A DNA stretch of 47,690 nt, taken from contig CAYVOX010000008.1 in NCBI GenBank assembly GCA_964453035.1, forward strand, positions 1-47,690, in the 5' to 3' direction. The number at the start of each line of letters is the position of its first letter. The first letter of the stretch is position 1. Below, one piece after another: positions 42,378 through 47,690 of the stretch. Origin of the DNA: CAYVOX01 sp964453035 (GTDB lineage Bacteria > Chloroflexota > Anaerolineae > Anaerolineales > Anaerolineaceae). Both the position numbers and the translations under genes were made by a program. The notes under the pieces are model-generated. The model did not search any database. It was not told where the DNA came from and saw only the letters and a list, made by a program, of their open reading frames with translations.

Positions 42378-43169
42378 GTGGACTTACATCTTCAAGGAAA
42401 AATCGCCCTTGTCACCGGCGCCAGCCGCGGATTAGGTTACGCAACCGCCCTGCAACTGGCGCGTGAAGGCGCTCAGGTGGTTATCAACAGCCGAGATTCG
42501 GCTAAATTAACCGCTGCCGCGCGCAAGATTGAAACCGAGACTTCCCGGTCCGTCCTGGTCCAGCCCGGCGATGTGGTCGAATCTGCATTTTCAGAAAAAC
42601 TAATCCTGCAAACTATCGCCGCCCTGGGTGGTTTGGATATCCTCGTTTGCAATGCTGGCGGACCTCCTCCCGGCGTTTTTGAATCCTTCGACGATCTCGC
42701 CTGGCAAAAAGCGATTGATCTTTCCTTCCTGAGCCAGGTTCGACTTATCCGCGCTGCCCTGCCCCACCTTAAAAAGTCAAACGCCGCCTCCGTTCTCACA
42801 GTGACGTCCATGTCGGTTAAACAGCCCTTGCCCAATCTGATTCTCTCTAATAGCGTCAGGGCTGCAACGGTTGGGTTGACCAAATCACTGGCTCTAGAAC
42901 TCGGACCGTTTGGCATTCGTGTCAACTCAATTTTACCTGGTTGGACAGAAACAGAGCGCGTAACCCAGCTCCTTAGCGCCCGCGCTGAAGCAAACAACAC
43001 TTCGATTCCGGTCGAATTGGAAAAAGTAGCAAGGGATTCACCCCTTGGCAGGATAGGCACCCCGCAAGAATTTGCCAATGCCGCCGTCTTCCTCGTCTCG
43101 CCTGCCGCCTCCTTCATAACCGGCGTCATGCTCACTGTGGATGGAGGCATGATCAAAGGAACTTTCTGA
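42378..43169 (+). CDS. Short-chain dehydrogenase/reductase with non-standard active site
   Basis: 263 aa, Rossmann-fold SDR. The cofactor loop is VTGASRGLGYATALQL and NAGGPPPG follows strand 4. The catalytic Ser144 is kept (TVTSMSVKQ), but the region that should read YxxxK is LSNSVRAATVG, so Tyr is Ser157 and Lys is Arg161 by alignment. I know this form from a FabG-like subfamily in Bacillus and others, so it is probably a real variant, not a dead gene. Later motifs (LGPFGIRVNSILPG, SFITGVMLTVDGG) are intact. The start is GTG at 42378 with AGAGGTGG upstream. Role unknown; annotation as FabG would be unsafe. Confidence 0.85.
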   Translation: MDLHLQGKIALVTGASRGLGYATALQLAREGAQVVINSRDSAKLTAAARKIETETSRSVLVQPGDVVESAFSEKLILQTIAALGGLDILVCNAGGPPPGVFESFDDLAWQKAIDLSFLSQVRLIRAALPHLKKSNAASVLTVTSMSVKQPLPNLILSNSVRAATVGLTKSLALELGPFGIRVNSILPGWTETERVTQLLSARAEANNTSIPVELEKVARDSPLGRIGTPQEFANAAVFLVSPAASFITGVMLTVDGGMIKGTF

Positions 43170-43223
43170 AATTCGGATAATTTCAGGTAAAATTGAAGCT
43201 TATCCAGGCTTTGGAGGTTCTTC

Positions 43224-45143
43224 TTGCCCTTGCTTTTACCCTCACAAATTGATGACCAACTCGACCGTGTTTTACTGCGCGTTCAAAAACCTGGTCGCTA
43301 CGTTGGCGGCGAATTAAATCAGGTGGTTAAACCATGGGATTCTGTCAGCACCCGCGTTGCCCTGGCTTTTCCAGATATTTATGACCTGGGCTTGCCCAAC
43401 CTCGGACTAGCAATTTTTTATCAGGCACTCAACCAACGCGCCGATTGCCTGGCCGAACGAACCTATCTCCCCTGGCTGGATATGGAAAGCGTCATGCGCC
43501 AGGCGGGCATTCCCCTCTATTCGCTCGAGAGCAAACACGCTCTGCTTGATTTTGACATTCTTGCCATCACCCTTCCTTACGAGACGCTTTATACCAACAC
43601 GCTTAATCTGCTCGACCTTGCCGCTATTCCACTGCACTCAAAAGATCGAAAGGCCGATCATCCCCTGGTCATTGCCGGCGGTCACGCAACCTTCAACCCC
43701 GAGCCAATGGCTGAATTTATTGACGCCTTTGTCATCGGCGAAGGGGAAGAAGTCATTCACGAAATCATAGACGCGCACCGTCATTGGAAAGAAATCCAGC
43801 CCCAAAACCGTGCCGCGCTCCTGCTGGCGCTCGCAAGCATCCCCGGCGTGTATGTCCCATCTTTCTACCAGCCTGTTTACCATCCTGATGGAACCATCGA
43901 AACCTATCAGCGGATGCTTCCTACCGCGCCTCGGCAAATCAACAAACGCATCCTTGGAAAGCTGCCCCCTCCCCCCACGAATTTTCTCGTCCCCAATATT
44001 GAGGTTGTCCATAACCGGGTTGCTGTTGAAATCATGCGCGGTTGCACCCGCGGATGCCGCTTTTGCCATGCAGGGATGATTAATCGCCCTGTGCGGGAAC
44101 GCCCTGTTGAGGAGATCGTCCATGCCATTCAATCCGCGCTTGATAGCACTGGCTTTGAAGAAGTTGCCCTGCTCTCACTCTCATCTTCAGATTACACCCA
44201 GATCCTTGAGCTGGTTGAGGCGATTAGTGTTCGCTTCACCGGAAAACACCTCACCGTCTCCCTTCCTTCGCTGCGCATTGAATCCTTTTCAATTGACTTG
44301 ATGGAACACCTCAAAGGCTCCCGACAGGGAGGCTTCACGCTTGCTCCTGAAGCTGCCACCGAAAAAATGCGCTCTATCATCAACAAACCAATTTCCACCG
44401 AAAAATTACTGGAAACCGTCCGAGCCATCTACTCCCGTGGTTGGCTGACCATAAAACTCTACTTCATGATTGGCCACCCCCACGAAACGCTCGAGGATGT
44501 TGAAGCCATCGCCGACCTGTGCCGGAAGGTTATTGCTGAGGGTCGAAAAGTGGTCGGTCACCGCGCCAACCTAAATGTGGGCGTAAGCACCTTTGTACCC
44601 AAACCCCACACCCCTTTCCAGTGGGTGCCCTGTGATACTCCCGACAAAATCCACGAAAAACAGATGCTTTTGCGCCGCGCGCTTAAAACCAATGGCGTCA
44701 AATTGAATTGGACCGACCCCAAAGAAACCCTGCTGGAAGCCTGGCTTTCGCGCGGAGACCGCCGCCTGGGCCCGGTGATAGAATCAGCCTGGAGGAAAGG
44801 CGCCCGCTTCGATGCCTGGCAGGACCAGTTTAATTTCCAGGCCTGGCAAGAGGCTTTCACGGAGAACCAGATTAACCCCGATTTTTTCTCCCACCGCCAG
44901 CGCAACCTAGATGAAGTCTTCCCCTGGGATCACATCAATCCCGGTGTACGCAAATCCTTCCTGCTGGAGGAGTACAAAAACAGCCTTACCGCTTCTCTGC
45001 GGGCGGATTGCCGTGAGCAATGTTACGCCTGCGGAATCCTACAGATGTTTAATGAATTGCGTCGCCAGTTCCCCGGCCCTGAGTGGAAATGCCCGGATGT
45101 CTCCCCCAGCTCAAAACAACCATCGAAGTCACCAGTCTCATGA
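43224..45143 (+). CDS. Radical SAM protein of the B12-binding-like type (TIGR03960-like)
   Basis: 639 aa. The N-terminal about 220 residues resemble the B12-binding-like domain of this group (VALAFPDIYDLGLPNLGLAI; LVIAGGHATFNPEPMAEF). The radical SAM core follows with the 4Fe-4S motif MRGCTRGCRFCHAGM (Cys274, 278, 281), VALLSLSSSDY, and GFTLAPEAATEKMR. After it the C-terminal domain has cysteines near CREQCYACGI, possibly for a second cluster. By family it performs a radical reaction on an unknown substrate. It is paired with the DUF2344 gene, which overlaps it by ATGA, a pairing seen in many bacteria. The start is TTG at 43224, six bases after GGAGG. Confidence 0.92.
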   Translation: MPLLLPSQIDDQLDRVLLRVQKPGRYVGGELNQVVKPWDSVSTRVALAFPDIYDLGLPNLGLAIFYQALNQRADCLAERTYLPWLDMESVMRQAGIPLYSLESKHALLDFDILAITLPYETLYTNTLNLLDLAAIPLHSKDRKADHPLVIAGGHATFNPEPMAEFIDAFVIGEGEEVIHEIIDAHRHWKEIQPQNRAALLLALASIPGVYVPSFYQPVYHPDGTIETYQRMLPTAPRQINKRILGKLPPPPTNFLVPNIEVVHNRVAVEIMRGCTRGCRFCHAGMINRPVRERPVEEIVHAIQSALDSTGFEEVALLSLSSSDYTQILELVEAISVRFTGKHLTVSLPSLRIESFSIDLMEHLKGSRQGGFTLAPEAATEKMRSIINKPISTEKLLETVRAIYSRGWLTIKLYFMIGHPHETLEDVEAIADLCRKVIAEGRKVVGHRANLNVGVSTFVPKPHTPFQWVPCDTPDKIHEKQMLLRRALKTNGVKLNWTDPKETLLEAWLSRGDRRLGPVIESAWRKGARFDAWQDQFNFQAWQEAFTENQINPDFFSHRQRNLDEVFPWDHINPGVRKSFLLEEYKNSLTASLRADCREQCYACGILQMFNELRRQFPGPEWKCPDVSPSSKQPSKSPVS

Positions 45144-45796
45144 ATCAACCTCCCGTATTCCGCATTCGCGTCACATTTTCAAAACTAAACGCCCTCAAAT
45201 ATACGGGCAGCCTGGATATGCACCGTATCTGGGAGCGCTCCTTTCGCCGGGCCGGGCTCCCCCTGGCTTACAGCCAGGGCTTTCACCCGCAACCCCGCAT
45301 TAACCAGGCTCTCCCGCTTCCCCTGGGCATGACAAGCCGAAATGACCTGGTTGAATTCTGGCTTGAACAGGCAATGGATGTGGAAGAGATCGCCAAAATA
45401 CTCAGACTGTCCGTCCCCCCGGGGTTAGAAATCACAACCATCGAATCCATAGATGTGCGCGCGCCTTCGCTGCCCCTTCAGGTTATTTCAGCGCAATATC
45501 ACGCCGTGCCAATTGGTTCAGCCTTGCCCGATACGCTGTCAGGGAGGGTAGCCTCACTGCTCGAAAATTCTCAACTTTTACGTGAAAGGCGCGGAAAATT
45601 CTACGACTTACGCCCGCTAATTGAGCAGCTCGCCCTGGAATCCTCCGCTAAATCCGCTTCGCATCTCTTCATGCAGCTCAGCGCCCGCGAGGGCGCAACC
45701 GGCAGGCCGGAGGAAGTTTTGGCGGCTCTGGAATGCGACCCTCTGGAATTCAGAGTCGAGCGTGTCAGATTAATCCTTTCCCCCTCGAATATCTAA
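45140..45796 (+). CDS. DUF2344 (TIGR03936-like) partner of the radical SAM protein
   Basis: 218 aa from the ATG at 45140, which overlaps the preceding stop (ATGA); a longer frame start at 45083 is unlikely. The N-terminus RIRVTFSKLNALKYTGSLDM and RAGLPLAYSQGFHPQPRIN, then ALPLPLGMTSRND, is the DUF2344 signature. In other bacteria this protein is fused or adjacent to the same radical SAM family, near ribonuclease G and L21/L27. It lacks obvious catalytic motifs and may be a substrate- or RNA-binding subunit (inference). The PrsW gene's ATG overlaps its stop (TAATG), so the three genes are translationally coupled. Confidence 0.9.
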   Translation: MNQPPVFRIRVTFSKLNALKYTGSLDMHRIWERSFRRAGLPLAYSQGFHPQPRINQALPLPLGMTSRNDLVEFWLEQAMDVEEIAKILRLSVPPGLEITTIESIDVRAPSLPLQVISAQYHAVPIGSALPDTLSGRVASLLENSQLLRERRGKFYDLRPLIEQLALESSAKSASHLFMQLSAREGATGRPEEVLAALECDPLEFRVERVRLILSPSNI

Positions 45797-46788
45797 TGGG
45801 CTTGCTACTATCCATCTTTTTTGGCTTCATCCCCATGCTGCTTTTCGCAACCTTCGTCTACTGGCTTGACCGGTACGAGAAAGAACCGCGCGATTTACTC
45901 CTGGGCGTCTTCCTGTGGGGAGTATTGGTTGCCGGGTTAGGCGCGTTTGTCATCAACACCTCCGTCGAAATTGGCCTCATGCTATTCACCCAATCCGAGG
46001 CAACCTCCGCACTGGCTACCAGCACTCTGGTTGCGCCTGTGATCGAAGAAACGCTCAAAGGATTGGCGGTGCTTTTGGTGTTCATCCGTAAGCGCCAGGA
46101 ATTCGACTCCATTCTGGACGGCATAGTTTACGCCTCCATCGTTGCTCTGGGTTTTGCGGCTCTGGAAAATACTTACTATATCTATACCTTCGGCTACCTC
46201 AAGAGCGGCATGGAGGGGTTGTGGTTTCTCGTATTTGTCCGCGTGATCATGGTTGGTTGGCAGCATCCATTTTATACATCCTTCTTTGGCATCGGCTTAG
46301 CCCTTTTTCGCATCCTGCCCGATGGTCTTAAAAGAAGAGCCGCACCAATCATCGGATTCTTAATCGCAGTTTTTGCCCACGCCGCACACAACGCTTTCTC
46401 ATCCCTCGCCCGCAATCCAATTGGCGTCTTTGTCGGCACAACCTTTGACTGGGTGGGTTGGACCTTCATGTTCATCTTCATCCTTTACCTCATCAACCGT
46501 GAGAAAAAGTTCCTCCTCACCCATCTCAACGAAGAAGTAACCCTGGGCGTCATCACTCCGGCCCAATATCTCACTGCCTGCACACCCTCTCTCAGGTGGC
46601 GTGCCCGGCTCAAAGCCCTGGCACAAAAACGCTTTCATTCCACCGGTCATTTCTATCAGCTTTGCGCGGAAATTTCCCATAAGAAAGTTCAACTCGCAGC
46701 CCGGGGCGAAGAACTTGGCAACAGTGCCATCATCAGCCAGCTTCGAGTGGAATTGCGCAATCTATCGCCACACATTCACAGCGGTTAA
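45796..46788 (+). CDS. PrsW-type intramembrane protease
   Basis: 330 aa from the ATG at 45796. About eight membrane helices lie in residues 1-260, followed by a cytoplasmic helical tail of about 70 residues. The active-site motifs of the PrsW/CPBP-like superfamily are seen: PVIEETLKG (Glu84, Glu85), GFAALENTYY (Glu124, Asn125), GWQHPFYT (His157) and AHAAHNAF (His195, His198). In Bacillus PrsW cleaves the anti-sigma factor RsiW; the target here is unknown. The gene is coupled to the DUF2344 gene by TAATG overlap, an unusual context for a protease. The tRNA-Arg gene follows after 41 bases. Confidence 0.9.
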   Translation: MGLLLSIFFGFIPMLLFATFVYWLDRYEKEPRDLLLGVFLWGVLVAGLGAFVINTSVEIGLMLFTQSEATSALATSTLVAPVIEETLKGLAVLLVFIRKRQEFDSILDGIVYASIVALGFAALENTYYIYTFGYLKSGMEGLWFLVFVRVIMVGWQHPFYTSFFGIGLALFRILPDGLKRRAAPIIGFLIAVFAHAAHNAFSSLARNPIGVFVGTTFDWVGWTFMFIFILYLINREKKFLLTHLNEEVTLGVITPAQYLTACTPSLRWRARLKALAQKRFHSTGHFYQLCAEISHKKVQLAARGEELGNSAIISQLRVELRNLSPHIHSG

Positions 46789-46812
46789 TCCATTAAACTT
46801 CAACTCTCGTGG

Positions 46813-46818
46813 TAAAAT
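46813..46818 (+). promoter_or_regulatory. Possible -10 box of the tRNA-Arg gene
   Basis: TAAAAT ends 11 bases before the first base of the tRNA, so transcription would begin about five bases upstream of it. I see no good -35. Confidence 0.4.
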
Positions 46819-46829
46819 AATTCCGTTAT

Positions 46830-46901
46830 GCCCCAGTAGCGCAATGGATAGAGCGTCAGCCTCCGGAGCTGAAAATCCGAGTTCGAATCTCGGCTGGGGC
46901 A
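46830..46901 (+). tRNA. tRNA-Arg (anticodon CCG)
   Basis: 72 bases fold as a standard cloverleaf. The acceptor stem is GCCCCAG (46830-46836) with CTGGGGC (46894-46900), and discriminator A is at 46901. The anticodon stem TCAGC/GCTGA encloses loop CTCCGGA, with CCG at the anticodon reading CGG for Arg. The D-loop has GGATA with the A20 typical of tRNA-Arg, and the T-arm has TTCGAAT. The 3' CCA is not encoded (ACACT follows). A hairpin terminator follows at 46913. Confidence 0.97.
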
Positions 46902-46912
46902 CACTCCTCAAT

Positions 46913-46938
46913 CACCTGCTTAATCGCAGGTGTTTTTT
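46913..46938 (+). terminator. Rho-independent terminator after tRNA-Arg
   Basis: CACCTGC (46913-46919), six-base loop, GCAGGTG (46926-46932), then TTTTTT. It ends the tRNA transcript and any read-through from prsW. Confidence 0.9.
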
Positions 46939-46974
46939 GTTCTCAAGATCTCCTGCGAGCAATTTCCATTATTC

Positions 46975-47003
46975 TTGTCCCATCAATCAACCTGCACTAT
47001 AAT
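46975..47003 (+). promoter_or_regulatory. Promoter of the MalT-like regulator gene
   Basis: TTGTCC (46975-46980), 17-base spacer, TATAAT (46998-47003). The predicted start near 47010 leaves a 15-nt leader with AAGGGTG before the ATG at 47025. Confidence 0.75.
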
Positions 47004-47024
47004 TTTGTCAGGCTTAAGGGTGAA

Positions 47025-47690
47025 ATGTCATCTCGTAATCTTGTTGTTCTAACCAGGCTCACGCCCCCTCGACTTAACCGGCGAATTCTGCATCGCGCGC
47101 GGGTCTCTCAGCGTTTGCTTGAATCACTTGAGTATCGCCTGACGATTGTCCAGGCAGGCGCCGGCTACGGAAAGAGTACAGCCCTGGCCAGCCTGTCAGA
47201 TTCTCAAAAAAACATTGCCTGGTATCATCTCACAGGTGAAGATTCCGATCCCGTCACCTTCTTCCTTCACCTCATCCATGCCTGCCGGTCCTTTATCAAG
47301 AATCCGGATTCCCTCATAACATTCATCGAAAACCAGAGTAGCAACCTTGTAGAGATTAATTGGACTGACCTCACCGATGAACTGGTCAACCAAATTTCAT
47401 TAGCGCTGAAAGAACCTGCGCTCTTGATCCTGGATGATTATCATCAGATTGCTGATTCCCCGCATGTACCTGTGCTGCTTGACCGCCTCATCAGCATCGC
47501 GCCAGCCGATCTTCACTTCATCCTCGCCTCACGCTACCCCGTCAGGCTTCCCAGTCTCAGCGACTGGAATGTCCGCGGCGAAGTCTTGTGGATTGATCAG
47601 AATGACCTGGCTTTCACACCTCAGGAAATCACCGAACTTTTCCACCAGCATTACGCCCTGGCACTTTCTCAGGAAGAAATCACTTCTCTC
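47025..47690 (+). CDS. MalT/LuxR-type STAND regulator, 5' part (cut by window edge)
   Basis: 222 codons are visible from the ATG at 47025 to the window end, hand-translated since no stop is reached. The start LVVLTRLTPPRLNRRILHR is the N-terminal signature of MalT-like STAND NTPases. Walker A AGAGYGKSTALASL and Walker B ALLILDDYHQI follow at about residues 44 and 132, then LDRLISIAPADLHFILASRYP. In this family the C-terminus carries TPR-like repeats and a LuxR or BTAD-type DNA-binding domain, which lie outside the window, so the domain order and target genes cannot be read. Confidence 0.88.
   Translation, partial: MSSRNLVVLTRLTPPRLNRRILHRARVSQRLLESLEYRLTIVQAGAGYGKSTALASLSDSQKNIAWYHLTGEDSDPVTFFLHLIHACRSFIKNPDSLITFIENQSSNLVEINWTDLTDELVNQISLALKEPALLILDDYHQIADSPHVPVLLDRLISIAPADLHFILASRYPVRLPSLSDWNVRGEVLWIDQNDLAFTPQEITELFHQHYALALSQEEITSL

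Noticed and set aside
42473..43156. 227-codon open frame opposite the SDR gene
   Set aside because: Shadow of a well-defined Rossmann-fold gene; no ribosome-binding site and composition unlike the real genes.
46901..46912. Possible integration site at the 3' end of tRNA-Arg
   Set aside because: No integrase gene follows and no second copy of the tRNA 3' end is seen in the window; a terminator follows immediately.
1..47690. CRISPR arrays, phage genes, insertion sequences or integrase genes
   Set aside because: No regularly spaced direct repeats, no transposase or integrase motifs, and no clear composition breaks were seen.

Overview
The window reads as a piece of a Chloroflexota (probably Anaerolineae) chromosome. 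This is inferred from gene content and order: a block of GT-C membrane glycosyltransferases, soluble Ser/Thr kinase signalling proteins, a kinase-rpe-rpmB-asp23-fakA-degV-recG-coaD string, MalT-like STAND regulators, frequent TTG/GTG starts and moderate GC. I could not run a search to confirm the taxon. The window is gene-dense, with no gap over 300 bp between genes, no prophage, no insertion sequence and no CRISPR array.

Layout, left to right. (1) 1-749: 5' part of a DegS-like sensor histidine kinase, cut by the left edge. (2) 856-11103: seven polytopic GT-C-type glycosyltransferases, six on the minus strand in a tightly packed operon and one divergent, followed by a DMT permease with a long histidine-rich tail (11087-12151). 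(3) 12179-16395: a palindromic repeat, a GNAT acetyltransferase, a GlmS-like SIS protein, and a GDP-mannose dehydratase coupled to an alpha/beta hydrolase. (4) 16490-17773: MurA with Asp in place of the fosfomycin-target Cys. (5) 17831-24069, minus strand: a signalling operon of beta-propeller Ser/Thr kinase, PP2C phosphatase, J-domain/vWA protein, zinc-ribbon/FHA protein, a 79-aa unknown protein and an OmpR-type regulator, then thioredoxin from its own promoter. (6) 24300-28616: DUF362 protein, glutamine synthetase, SH3b protein and a cation/proton antiporter. (7) 28690-38100: PEBP lipoprotein, a second Ser/Thr kinase, rpe, rpmB, Asp23, FakA, DegV/FakB, RecG, CoaD and a DivIVA-like coiled-coil protein, an order much like the prkC-rpe-rpmB-yloU-yloV-recG region of Bacillus. 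(8) 38097-41965, minus: lon and folC. (9) 42077-46788, plus: DUF503, an SDR with an altered active site, a radical SAM protein, a DUF2344 protein and a PrsW-type protease. (10) 46830-47690: tRNA-Arg(CCG), a terminator, and the 5' part of a MalT-like STAND regulator.

The most promising candidate for a poorly described system is the operon in (5). It combines the kinase/PP2C/vWA trio known from TerY-P-type modules with an FHA reader, a J-domain and a two-component output regulator. Its kinase appears to start at a CTG codon behind a strong ribosome-binding site. Other observations worth a look are leaderless-looking promoters directly abutting start codons (DUF503, second kinase, recG), the histidine tail on the DMT permease, a glutamine synthetase whose adenylylation tyrosine is Phe, and the translationally coupled radical SAM-DUF2344-PrsW set.
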